A stretch of DNA of 14,384 nucleotides from an uncultured Oscillibacter sp. (GTDB lineage: Bacteria > Bacillota_A > Clostridia > Oscillospirales > Oscillospiraceae): the NCBI GenBank assembly GCA_951800675.1, contig CATOKC010000087.1, forward strand, positions 1-14,384. The letters are read 5' to 3'. Position 1 is the first letter of the stretch, and each line of letters opens with the position of its first letter. Below are positions 1-6,507 of this stretch, one piece after another. The position numbers and the translations under genes are program-made. Under the pieces are notes generated by a model. That model worked only from the letters and a program-made list of their open reading frames with translations. It searched no databases and had not been told where the DNA came from.

Positions 1-305
1 GGGTTCCGCCGTCCCTGGGCTGGTGGGGGGTAACGGCCATGAGCTTTGCCATTATGGTCCTGTCCACCCTGCTGGTGGTGGTGCTCAGCGCCGCCGTCCA
101 GGGCCAGACGCCCCCGGAGCTGCTGGGAAAGGTGATGGCCTTCATCATGGCGGTGTCCAACTGCGCCGCCCCCCTGGGCCAGGCGGTCTATGGAGCTTTG
201 TTCGAGGCCTGCCCGGCCTGGGCCGTTCTGCTGGGGGCGGCGGGAGCCGCGGCCCTGGCGGCGGCCTGGTCCCGGGGCGTGTTCCGGGATCTGGACGGGG
301 TTTAG
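1..305 (+). CDS. MFS-family transporter, C-terminal fragment
   Basis: The reading frame is open from base 3 to the TAG at 303-305, so this is the 3' end of a gene whose start lies before the window. The roughly 100 residues include two hydrophobic stretches separated by a short polar loop with the pattern VQGQTPPELLGKVMAF. This resembles the cytoplasmic loop before the last two helices of drug-efflux type major facilitator proteins (MefA/enterobactin-exporter-like, where VQxxTPxxLxGRVMS is typical). It would be an inner-membrane proton-driven exporter; the substrate cannot be read from the fragment. The stop overlaps the stop of the convergent MerR gene by three bases. An internal ATG at 39 is probably just a methionine, since coding similarity continues upstream of it. 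Confidence 0.75.
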   Translation, partial: VPPSLGWWGVTAMSFAIMVLSTLLVVVLSAAVQGQTPPELLGKVMAFIMAVSNCAAPLGQAVYGALFEACPAWAVLLGAAGAAALAAAWSRGVFRDLDGV

Positions 306-682
306 CCGCCCCGGAGCTCCCGCTCCTTCCGGGCCAGATCCCGGTCGTAGTTCTCGATCTTCTGGTCCAGCCGGTCCAGGGACTTCCGCATGTCCTCCAT
401 CCGCTCCCGGAGCTGCCGCCGCTGCTCCACCAGCAGGGCCTTCCGGGCCTCCAGGGTCTCCTCTCCCTGCTGGAACAGGCGGCAATACTCGGTCAGGGCC
501 TCAATGCCCACCCCGGCGGAGCGCATGCACTTGATCAGCTCCACCCAGCCCAGGGAGGGGGCGTCATAGTCCCGGACGCCTCCCGCGGTCCGAGGCACCG
601 GCGGAATCAGGCCCACACGCTCGTAATACCGGAGGGTGTCGGCGGAAAGGCCGTACCGCTCGCTTACTTCCCGAATCGTCAT
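302..682 (-). CDS. MerR-family transcriptional regulator
   Basis: This 126-residue protein starts with the winged helix-turn-helix of the MerR family: TIREVSERYGLSADTLRYYE followed by a wing of type GLIPPVPRTAGGVRDY (residues 2-39). A helical dimerisation segment rich in Arg, Glu and Leu (about residues 75-122) follows, as expected for the antiparallel coiled coil. Only two cysteines (52 and 67) occur and there is no C-terminal Cys cluster, so a metal sensor of the MerR/CueR type is unlikely. It fits the small stress/aldehyde-type MerR subgroup better. The ATG at 682 is preceded by AAGGAGG. Its promoter has a 19-bp spacer, the hallmark of genes activated by MerR proteins through DNA untwisting, so autoregulation is likely. 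It is convergent with the MFS gene and divergent from the SLH gene. Confidence 0.9.
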   Translation of the reverse strand: MTIREVSERYGLSADTLRYYERVGLIPPVPRTAGGVRDYDAPSLGWVELIKCMRSAGVGIEALTEYCRLFQQGEETLEARKALLVEQRRQLRERMEDMRKSLDRLDQKIENYDRDLARKERELRGG

Positions 683-715
683 GGCTCTGCCTCCTTCTTT
701 TAAGTATTCCCCTCC

Positions 716-746
716 AGCATAGCACCTGGAGCGAACTCTAAGTCAA
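716..746 (-). promoter_or_regulatory. MerR-type promoter/operator with 19-bp spacer
   Basis: On the minus strand TTGACT (741-746) and TATGCT (716-721) are separated by exactly 19 bases. The spacer carries an imperfect dyad, TTAGAG..CTCCAG. A near-consensus promoter with an overlong 19-bp spacer and a centred dyad is the classical MerR-family target. It drives the merR-like gene starting at 682, which points to self-regulation. Confidence 0.8.
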
Positions 747-795
747 GGCTTTTTTCCAAAAAAACGCCGGCGGACAGGTTCTCGACAGCTTGCGT

Positions 796-824
796 TTGAC
801 GGGCGGGGAAAAATCTGCTAAGAT
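796..824 (+). promoter_or_regulatory. Sigma-A type promoter of the SLH protein gene
   Basis: TTGACG (796-801) and TAAGAT (819-824) with a 17-bp spacer match the vegetative consensus well. The start codon follows 35 bases later, with AAGGAG at 845-850. The promoter does not overlap the MerR operator at 716-746. Confidence 0.75.
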
Positions 825-859
825 AGGTGGCAACGCTTGACCATAAGGAGTGAGACCAT

Positions 860-2350
860 ATGAAACGACTGCAACGGATGCTGTCCTGCCTGCTGCTGTG
901 CGTCCTGCTGGCGGGTATGACAGCGCTCCCCGCCTCCGCCCTCTCCGACGTGCCGGAGGACTTTTGGGCCAAGGAGGACATTGACCGCTGCGTGGCCCTG
1001 CGCTACTTCTATCCCGAGTCCGACGGCAGCTTTGGCGTGGGAAAAGAGATGTCCCGGGCGGAATTTACCGTGGTGCTGTGCCGGGCCCTGGGCTGGAAGC
1101 CCACCTCTCCCGCCCGGGTGGTCTATGAGGACGTACCCGAAAAGGAGTGGTACGCCGGCGCGATCGAGACCGCTTACCACCATGGAGCCATTACCAGTCA
1201 GGACGGCAGCTTCCGCCCCAACGATCTCATCACCCGCAGCGAAGCCGCCTCCATGCTGGTTCGGGCCCTGGGATACGGCAGCCTTGCCGGACTGATCCAG
1301 GACATGTCCCTGCCCTTCCGGGACGTGAACGCCAACAATGGCTATATCGTCATGGCCTATGGCCTGGGACTGATGGACGGCACCTCTGTCACCACCTTTT
1401 CCCCCAACGGCCACGTGACCCGGGAGCAGACCGCAGCCATCCTGATGCGCCTCTATGACAAGCTCCACGACCCCACCACCAGCCGCATCGGCATCGCCGT
1501 GTCGCCTGAGGGACTTCCAGAGCTGACAGGCTATGAGGCCATCGGCGTGGCGGCCGCCAAGCTGGCCTATAACGGAGAGCCCCAGGTCTCCCCCGCCATG
1601 GAGAAAGCGGAGGCGCAGGCGATTCGCGCCGCGGTCTCTGCCGCTGGTTCCAAGGCGCTGCTCCACGTCACCGGCGGAGCCTATCACGTCCGGGAGGGCG
1701 AGGCGGAAAAGCTGGCGGCGGTCCTGTTCCAGGCGATGGAAGCGGGAGGCTATGACGGGCTCTATTTGGACATCTCGTATCTTACCGCCGTCTCCCAGCG
1801 GGATACCCTCAGCGAGGCCGCCCGGCTTCTCCGGGAGAAGCTCAGAGAACGGCCGCTGTACATCGGGGTGGAAGCCCCCTCCTGGAAGGGCACGATTTTC
1901 GGCTATGACTACGCCGCCCTGGGCGAGGCCGCGGACCGGCTGCTCCTCCGCTTCGACTATAAAAAAGAAACGGTGGCCGGGCGGACCGTGGCTCCCATGG
2001 AACCGCTGGAGCAGATTTATTACGCTCTAAACCGCCTCCGGGGTGTGGTAGACGCCGACAAACTGACACTGGTGCTCACCTCCGCCGGCTCCAGCTGGGA
2101 TGGTCGGGAGCCCGAGTTCCTCACCGGGGAGGAAATTACCGCTCTGGCGGCGGAGCGGACCACCCGGAGCCACTACTCCGACCGCTATGCCTGCGCCTAT
2201 CTGGTCCTGGAAAACGCCCCCGATGTCTGGTATCTCAACAGCAAATCCATCCAGGAGCGGACCCAGCTGGCTCGGCTCTTTGGCGGCGGGCACCTGTGCC
2301 TTTCGGATTTGAACCACGCCCTGCCGGAAGTACTGGCGGCAATGCCTTGA
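860..2350 (+). CDS. Secreted S-layer-homology protein with GH18-like domain
   Basis: This 496-residue protein has a signal peptide (about 1-28, ending PASA). Three SLH repeats follow at roughly 29-83, 90-143 and 153-205; each has the pattern [FY]xDV...W/Y...I..A...G...G...F.P...[IVM]TR.E. SLH domains bind pyruvylated secondary wall polymers, so the protein should sit on the cell surface. The remaining part (about 210-496) resembles a family 18 glycoside hydrolase barrel of the YaaH/YvbX type: GYDGLYLDIS at 297-306 matches strand 4, and FGYDYAALGEAADRLLL a later strand. In active GH18 enzymes the strand-4 motif is DGxDxDxE; here the catalytic Glu position is Ser306 and the middle Asp is Tyr302, so it may bind glycan without cleaving it. 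The start is fixed by AAGGAG nine bases upstream. It is monocistronic. Confidence 0.85.
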   Translation: MKRLQRMLSCLLLCVLLAGMTALPASALSDVPEDFWAKEDIDRCVALRYFYPESDGSFGVGKEMSRAEFTVVLCRALGWKPTSPARVVYEDVPEKEWYAGAIETAYHHGAITSQDGSFRPNDLITRSEAASMLVRALGYGSLAGLIQDMSLPFRDVNANNGYIVMAYGLGLMDGTSVTTFSPNGHVTREQTAAILMRLYDKLHDPTTSRIGIAVSPEGLPELTGYEAIGVAAAKLAYNGEPQVSPAMEKAEAQAIRAAVSAAGSKALLHVTGGAYHVREGEAEKLAAVLFQAMEAGGYDGLYLDISYLTAVSQRDTLSEAARLLREKLRERPLYIGVEAPSWKGTIFGYDYAALGEAADRLLLRFDYKKETVAGRTVAPMEPLEQIYYALNRLRGVVDADKLTLVLTSAGSSWDGREPEFLTGEEITALAAERTTRSHYSDRYACAYLVLENAPDVWYLNSKSIQERTQLARLFGGGHLCLSDLNHALPEVLAAMP

Positions 2351-2363
2351 CGTGTTTTTACAA

Positions 2364-2389
2364 CCGCGGCTTCCGGCGCTTCGCCGCGG
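2364..2389 (+). other. GC-rich stem-loop after SLH gene
   Basis: CCGCGGC (2364-2370) pairs with GCCGCGG (2383-2389) around a 12-base loop, just after the SLH stop. It has no T-tract and lies before a stronger terminator. It may be only a stabilising 3' hairpin. Confidence 0.4.
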
Positions 2390-2400
2390 GCATGAAGGAA

Positions 2401-2433
2401 GGCCCCCGTTTCTCTCAGGAAACGGGGGCCTTT
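2401..2433. terminator. Bidirectional terminator between convergent genes
   Basis: An 11-bp perfect stem, GGCCCCCGTTT (2401-2411) with AAACGGGGGCC (2420-2430), encloses an 8-base loop. TTT follows on the + strand and TTCCTTC on the minus strand. It lies between the SLH gene (ends 2350) and the minus-strand P-loop gene (ends 2447), so it can serve both, although the T-tracts are short. Confidence 0.75.
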
Positions 2434-2446
2434 GCGTATTCCGGTT

Positions 2447-2857
2447 TTACAGGAAGCGCTGCATGCCCTCGGTCGCGGTGGAGGGATCGCCGCTGATGGT
2501 GACGGTGAACTTGATGTTGTTCCGTTCACCGAAGCCGTCCAGCCAGTTCAGGAAGGTCTCGGTCTCCCCGTCCACTTCCTTGCCCACGATTTTGCAGAAG
2601 TTGTCAATGAACATGTGGGAGATGTCATAGTTGCCCGCATGGAGGCCGCTGATGAAGCCCTGGAGCAGATCGTAGCCGTTGAGCTTGTATTCGTGCGCGT
2701 CGATCAGGCGGATGTGATAGTGGATATCGTAGGTCATGTTTCGGTTGGCCTCGATGCAAACCACGTTTCCGGGTTCGTCTTTCGCCGCGTTGTTAATCAA
2801 TTCGATGAGCTGCTTGGTTTTGCCGGAACCTTTCATGCCCATAATCAATCGAACCAT
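2447..2857 (-). CDS. Small P-loop ATPase, function unknown
   Basis: This 136-residue protein has a perfect Walker A motif, GMKGSGKT (residues 7-14), directly after the first beta strand. A Walker B-like strand ending in Asp (ISHMFIDN, Asp85) follows, and then a final strand KFTVTISGD (116-124). The layout is that of a minimal single-domain P-loop NTPase without signal peptide or membrane segments, so it should be cytoplasmic. The N-terminus looks somewhat like thymidine-kinase or PilT-like folds, but I see no nucleoside lasso, zinc ribbon or other diagnostic motif, so no function is assigned. It stands alone with its own promoter. AGGAG nine bases before the ATG supports the start. The neighbouring genes give no functional hint. 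Confidence 0.85.
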   Translation of the reverse strand: MVRLIMGMKGSGKTKQLIELINNAAKDEPGNVVCIEANRNMTYDIHYHIRLIDAHEYKLNGYDLLQGFISGLHAGNYDISHMFIDNFCKIVGKEVDGETETFLNWLDGFGERNNIKFTVTISGDPSTATEGMQRFL

Positions 2858-2903
2858 AGTAAAACACTCCTGTCATTTTAAGTTGCTGTGGCTTTGTACT
2901 CTA

Positions 2904-2932
2904 AGGATACCACACTCTGCCGGAAAAAACAA
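2904..2932 (-). promoter_or_regulatory. Promoter of the P-loop ATPase gene
   Basis: On the minus strand TTGTTT (2927-2932) and TATCCT (2904-2909) are 17 bases apart. The start codon at 2857 lies about 47 bases downstream of the -10 box. This is a plausible vegetative promoter. Confidence 0.6.
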
Positions 2933-2959
2933 TCCATAAAACCAAATTTGCCAATTGTT

Positions 2960-2996
2960 CACAGAATGGGCGGAGCAAAGCTCCACCCATTCTGTG
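2960..2996. repeat. Long inverted repeat (hairpin) in intergenic region
   Basis: CACAGAATGGG (2960-2970) pairs perfectly with CCCATTCTGTG (2986-2996). After one C/A mismatch, GGAG pairs with CTCC around a CAAAG loop, so 15 of 16 pairs match. No T-tract follows on either strand, so it is not an ordinary terminator. It could be a dispersed palindromic repeat unit or a processed RNA hairpin. Confidence 0.7.
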
Positions 2997-3002
2997 ACAA
3001 GT

Positions 3003-3020
3003 TTTTCAGCTTCCTGAAAA
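3003..3020. repeat. Small inverted repeat next to the long hairpin
   Basis: TTTTCAG (3003-3009) and CTGAAAA (3014-3020) enclose a CTTC loop. The palindrome AAAAGCTTTT (3017-3026) overlaps it. Together with the hairpins at 2960-2996 and 3039-3065 it forms a dense cluster of dyads in a 150-base intergenic stretch. Confidence 0.55.
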
Positions 3021-3038
3021 GCTTTTAATCCAAATAGC

Positions 3039-3065
3039 GCGGGAAATCCCTCTTGGGTTTCCCGC
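3039..3065 (-). terminator. Stem-loop downstream of dacF-like gene
   Basis: GCGGGAAA-T-CCC (3039-3050) pairs with GGGTTTCCCGC (3055-3065) around a TCTT loop; a single T is bulged. It lies 30 bases past the stop of the minus-strand carboxypeptidase gene and is the likely transcript end. The tail on the minus strand (GCTATTTGG) is not a good U-tract, so termination may be inefficient. Confidence 0.55.
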
Positions 3066-3094
3066 CCCCCTTCCTTCCTGTCGAAGATAGCGGG

Positions 3095-4216
3095 TTATCC
3101 GGCAAGACAGGCGGTTTTCAGCAGGCGCAGGAACATCTGCCCATAGGTCACCCGGGGCACCTCCTCCCCCGCCAGCAAAGGAATTTCCGCCACAACCTCC
3201 TCCCCGGAGGTCACGGTCAGGGTCCCCAGCCGGTCCCCCAGAGCCACAGGGGCGGCGACGGCTTCCTCCAGCGTCACGGATTGGGTGAGATTTCCCGCCT
3301 TGGCCTTCTCCAGCAGCAGCGCGCTTCCCTCGCCGGGCACTGGCTGGACGGTGGCCTGGGTCCCCAGCTCCACCGGCACCGGCGGCAGGGCCTGATCCGG
3401 GACGATTTTCCGCAGGGCGTAATTGGCAAAGCCGTGACTTAGCAGGGTCTGGGCATCCTCGAACCGCTGGGGGGAGGTGGCCCCCTTCATGATGACGGCG
3501 ATGAGCTCCATGCCCTCTCGCTCCGCCGTGGCGGAGAGGCAGTAGAGGGCGCTGTCGGTGGAGCCGGTTTTCAGTCCCGTGGCCCCCTCGTAAAACCGCA
3601 CCAGCCGGTTGGTGTTCACCAGCTGGGATTCCCCGTTCCGCAGGGTGTCCATCCAGATGGTGGTGTACTGGCGGATGTCCGGGTGGTTCAAAATCAGCTC
3701 CCGGCTCATGAGGGCGATGTCATAAGCGGAGGTAACGTGACCCGCCGCCGGGAGACCCGTGGCGTTTTGAAAGGTGGTATCCCGCATCCCCAGCTCCGCC
3801 GCCCGCTGGTTCATCCGCTCCACAAAGACCTCCTCGCTGCCCGCCACGGCCTCCGCCAGGGCCACGGCGCAGTCGTTGGCGGAAACCACGCAGACCGCCT
3901 TCAGCATGTCGCTGACGCTGAGCCGCTCGTGCTCCTTCAGCCAGATTTGGGACCCGCCCATGGAGCAGGCATGGGCGGAGGCCGTCACCATATCGTCATA
4001 CTTTAGCTGTCCGCTGTCCACAGCCTCCATGGTCAACAGCAGCGTCATCACTTTGGTGACGCTGGCGGGCTCCAGCTGCTTGTGCTCGTCCTTGGCGAAA
4101 AGGACGGTCCCCGTCTCCTTCTCCATCAAAATGGCCGACGGCGCGGATACCTCCACCGCCCGGACGCCGGTGGTCAGCAGCAGCGCGGCGCACAGCAGCG
4201 CGATTCCTCTTTTCAT
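3095..4216 (-). CDS. dacF: D-alanyl-D-alanine carboxypeptidase (DacF/PBP5-type)
   Basis: This 373-residue low-molecular-weight penicillin-binding protein trims the terminal D-Ala from peptidoglycan pentapeptides outside the membrane. All three active-site motifs are present: SVTK (nucleophile Ser52 with Lys55), SAN (112-114) and KTG (216-218). A signal peptide (about 1-20, MKRGIALLCAALLLTTGVRA) precedes the mature protein. After the peptidase S11 domain (about 25-255) comes the beta-rich PBP5 C-terminal domain. The last residues (FLRLLKTACLAG) could form the amphipathic membrane-anchoring helix. I chose the ATG at 4216 over an upstream in-frame start because it is preceded by AAGGGGG and begins the signal peptide directly. 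The gene is divergent from galM. In spore formers such enzymes act in vegetative wall or cortex maturation; which applies here cannot be told. The symbol is by family only. Confidence 0.92.
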   Translation of the reverse strand: MKRGIALLCAALLLTTGVRAVEVSAPSAILMEKETGTVLFAKDEHKQLEPASVTKVMTLLLTMEAVDSGQLKYDDMVTASAHACSMGGSQIWLKEHERLSVSDMLKAVCVVSANDCAVALAEAVAGSEEVFVERMNQRAAELGMRDTTFQNATGLPAAGHVTSAYDIALMSRELILNHPDIRQYTTIWMDTLRNGESQLVNTNRLVRFYEGATGLKTGSTDSALYCLSATAEREGMELIAVIMKGATSPQRFEDAQTLLSHGFANYALRKIVPDQALPPVPVELGTQATVQPVPGEGSALLLEKAKAGNLTQSVTLEEAVAAPVALGDRLGTLTVTSGEEVVAEIPLLAGEEVPRVTYGQMFLRLLKTACLAG

Positions 4217-4280
4217 GATGTTCCCCCTTTTGCTTGTCGCTTGTCGGTTAAGCCTATGACGCAAAGAGGACATTCATACG

Positions 4281-4294
4281 TTGTCCTGGGACAA
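4281..4294. promoter_or_regulatory. Dyad upstream of galM promoter
   Basis: TTGTCC-TG-GGACAA is a 14-base dyad seven bases before the galM -35 box, in the divergent dacF-galM region. The two-base centre is too tight for an RNA hairpin, so a protein-binding site is more plausible. No regulator is identified. Confidence 0.35.
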
Positions 4295-4300
4295 AACCCT

Positions 4301-4329
4301 TTGACCGGAGTGGAAAAATGTGCTATGCT
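4301..4329 (+). promoter_or_regulatory. Promoter of galM
   Basis: TTGACC (4301-4306) and TATGCT (4324-4329) are 17 bases apart, and the ATG at 4365 follows about 35 bases later. It is a strong match to the vegetative consensus. No convincing promoter was found for dacF in the same region. Confidence 0.75.
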
Positions 4330-4364
4330 GGTTTTATTCTACCAAATAGAAAGAGGGGATTCCT

Positions 4365-5408
4365 ATGCCATCTCCCGCTCCCTTCGGCATGATGCCGGAC
4401 GGTACGTCCGTAGAGCTGTACACGTTGACTGCCGGAGCGCTCTCCTGCCAAGTCATCACCTTCGGAGGCTCTCTCCAGTCCCTCCATGTCCCGGACCGGA
4501 CGGGAAAGCCCGTGGACGTGCTTCTGGGCTTCGACACCTTGGAGCCCTACCGGACCCACGGCAAGTCCCTGGGGGCCCTGGTGGGCCGGTACGCCAACCG
4601 CATCGGCGGGGCGCGGTTCACCCTGAAGGGGAAAACCTACTCCCTGGCCGCCAACAACAATGGGGTCAACCACCTCCACGGCGGAAGGGTGGGCTTCAAC
4701 CAGCGGGTCTGGACCGTGGAGGACGCCGGGGAGGACCGTTTGACCCTCTCCCTGCTCAGCCCCGACGGGGAAGAGGGCTACCCTGGAAACCTGACGGTCC
4801 GGGTGACCTACCTCCTGACAGAGGAGGGCCTGACCATTGAATACCGGGCAGCGTGCGACCGGGACACGGTTTGCAACCTGACGAACCACGCTTATTTCAA
4901 CCTCTCCGGCCACGACAGCGGCCCGGTTCTGGACCAGACCATTCAGCTCCTGGCGGACCGCTACACCCCCACGGACCCTTTGTCCATTCCCACTGGAGAG
5001 ATTGCCCCGGTAGAGGGCACCCCGATGGACCTGCGGCAGCCCACCCCCATCGGGGCCCGCATCGGAGAGGACTTCCCCCAGCTTCTCCAGGCCGGGGGCT
5101 ATGACCACAACTGGATTCCCAACGGGGAGCCGGGGGCTCTCCGGCCCATCGCCCGAGCCGCTTCCACCATCACCGGCATCTCCATGGAGGTTCTCTCCAC
5201 CCTCCCCGGCGTGCAGTTCTACACGGGGAACTACCTGGACGGCTGTCCCGCCGGAAAGGGCGGCGCGACCTATGCCAACCGCTGGGGCTTCTGTCTGGAG
5301 ACCCAGTTCTATCCCGACGCCCCCAACCATGAAAACTTCCCCTCCTGCGTCCTCCGGGCGGGGGAGGAGTTTCGCCACACGGCAATGTTCCGCTTCGCCG
5401 CGGAGTAA
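4365..5408 (+). CDS. galM: Aldose 1-epimerase (mutarotase)
   Basis: This 347-residue cytoplasmic enzyme interconverts the alpha and beta anomers of galactose and glucose, feeding the Leloir pathway. Family signatures are clear: RYANRIGGARF, NGVNHLHGG (His103 and His105), NHAYFNL with the catalytic acid His175, GGYDHNWI with the substrate-binding Asp247, and GFCLETQFYPDAPN with the catalytic base Glu312. Length is normal for the family (about 340-350). The ATG is preceded by GAGGGGAT. It has its own promoter and ends at a hairpin terminator. It runs tail-to-tail with the galactose/glucose-type sensing and transport cluster, which supports a common sugar theme, but it is on the other strand and so is transcribed separately. 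Confidence 0.95.
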   Translation: MPSPAPFGMMPDGTSVELYTLTAGALSCQVITFGGSLQSLHVPDRTGKPVDVLLGFDTLEPYRTHGKSLGALVGRYANRIGGARFTLKGKTYSLAANNNGVNHLHGGRVGFNQRVWTVEDAGEDRLTLSLLSPDGEEGYPGNLTVRVTYLLTEEGLTIEYRAACDRDTVCNLTNHAYFNLSGHDSGPVLDQTIQLLADRYTPTDPLSIPTGEIAPVEGTPMDLRQPTPIGARIGEDFPQLLQAGGYDHNWIPNGEPGALRPIARAASTITGISMEVLSTLPGVQFYTGNYLDGCPAGKGGATYANRWGFCLETQFYPDAPNHENFPSCVLRAGEEFRHTAMFRFAAE

Positions 5409-5414
5409 ACGAAC

Positions 5415-5446
5415 AGGACCGGCCCTCTTGGGCCGGTCCTTTGTTT
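5415..5446. terminator. Shared terminator of galM and the sensor operon
   Basis: AGGACCGGCCC (5415-5425) pairs with GGGCCGGTCCT (5430-5440) around TCTT, followed by TTGTTT on the + strand. It lies seven bases after the galM stop and directly abuts the minus-strand lipoprotein stop. The tail is good for + transcription and weaker (GTTCGTTT) for minus. Confidence 0.85.
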
Positions 5447-6507
5447 CACCGCTTCAAAAATTCCCCCAGGTTCTCCAGCGTCACCTGCCGGTAGGGGAGC
5501 CAGACATAGTGCCCATCGGTCAGCTCCACCGCCGGGTCCTCCCCGTTCCAAAGCGCCAGGGCCAGGTCAATCATGGCTTGGGCCTGCCCCCGGCCGTCGT
5601 TGTGAACGGTGCCGTAGAGCTGCCCTGCCGCCACCGCCTCCAGGGCCGGGGCTGTGGCGTCCACCCCCACGATGAGGGGCCAGCGGCTCTGAGGCGTGTC
5701 CGCCAGCGCGTCAATGGCCCCCAGGGCCATGTCGTCGTTGTTGGAGAAAATCACCTCGATGCCCTCCCCAAACTCCTCCAGCCACTGGGCCGTCCGGGCG
5801 GCGGCCTGGGCTCGGTTCCAGTTAGCGGTCTCGTTGGCCAGCTTCTCCACCTCTACGCCCCCGTCGGTGACAGCCTTGATGGAGTATTCCGTCCGGAGAA
5901 GGGAGTCCTGATGCCCTGGCTCCCCCTCCAGCATCACGTACTGGAGAATCCCGTCTCCATTGCGGTCCAGGGTCTCTTGGTCCGCCTGCCACGCCTCCAG
6001 CGCCAGCTTGCCCTGGAGCTCGCCGCTCTCTCGGGCGTCGGCCCCCACGTAGTAGATTCCGTCCCAGCGCTGAATGTCCTCCGCCACCGGCTGGCGGTTG
6101 AAAAACACCAGGGGCACGCCCTCCGCCTCCGCCTTGTCGGCGATGACCGCCGCCGCCGTCCGGTCCACCAGATTGACAAACAGCACGTCGCAGCCCCGGG
6201 CCAGGAAGCGGTCCACCTGGTCCATCTGGGTGTTCTGACTGCTCTTGCCGTCCGCGATGAAGAGGGTAATTTTTTTCCCGGTTTCGCTCTCCGCCTCCCG
6301 GACCAGGCCCTCTAAGTCCTGGGCCATGGCGGAGATGAAGGTGTCGTCCTGGGTGTAGAGGGCCGCGCCGATGCGGAGGCTGTCCTCCTTCCCCCCGCCG
6401 CAGCCGGAGAGAACCAGCAGCGCCAAGGCCAGCAGGGCGGCAAGCCCTCGCCTACCGGCTGGAGGACGACATGATGGGAAACAGCAGCTTCTGGTTTTCC
6501 GGCGCAT
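5446..6507 (-). CDS. MglB-like glucose/galactose-binding lipoprotein (probable sensor)
   Basis: This 353-residue lipoprotein has a signal ending LVLSGC (lipid Cys36) and is close to E. coli MglB in layout. The calcium loop is present as DRNGDGILQ (181-189). Residues matching MglB ligand contacts are kept: His199, Asp201 and Arg205 (GEPGHQDSLLR), Trp230, NND at 256-258, Asp283 (GVD) and Asn303. It should therefore bind D-galactose or D-glucose outside the membrane. It is separate from the transporter genes and last in an operon with a histidine kinase, suggesting it presents sugar to that kinase rather than to the permease. The start is decided by AGGAGG at 6514-6519, six bases before the ATG. 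That start gives a 56-base overlap with the upstream gene and an unusual Cys-rich leader (residues 8-13) before the hydrophobic core. Confidence 0.9.
   Translation of the reverse strand: MRRKTRSCCFPSCRPPAGRRGLAALLALALLVLSGCGGGKEDSLRIGAALYTQDDTFISAMAQDLEGLVREAESETGKKITLFIADGKSSQNTQMDQVDRFLARGCDVLFVNLVDRTAAAVIADKAEAEGVPLVFFNRQPVAEDIQRWDGIYYVGADARESGELQGKLALEAWQADQETLDRNGDGILQYVMLEGEPGHQDSLLRTEYSIKAVTDGGVEVEKLANETANWNRAQAAARTAQWLEEFGEGIEVIFSNNDDMALGAIDALADTPQSRWPLIVGVDATAPALEAVAAGQLYGTVHNDGRGQAQAMIDLALALWNGEDPAVELTDGHYVWLPYRQVTLENLGEFLKR

Noticed and set aside
23..703. Plus-strand frame of 226 codons over the MFS end and MerR gene
   Set aside because: It overlaps two recognisable genes and is Gly/Pro/Arg-rich with no family features.
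818..1687. Minus-strand frame of 289 codons under the SLH gene
   Set aside because: It is rich in Gly, His and Val without any domain, and lies opposite the signal peptide and SLH repeats.
2960..3065. CRISPR array or tRNA in the hairpin cluster
   Set aside because: The repeats are inverted and unlike one another, with no regular spacers and no cloverleaf.
5101..6315. Plus-strand frame of 404 codons spanning galM end and the lipoprotein gene
   Set aside because: It crosses a strong terminator and two real genes; it is a composite shadow frame.
6452..6507. Frameshift joining the two binding-protein genes
   Set aside because: Each has its own membrane or lipoprotein signal and ribosome site and a full-length fold, so they are two overlapping genes rather than one broken gene.
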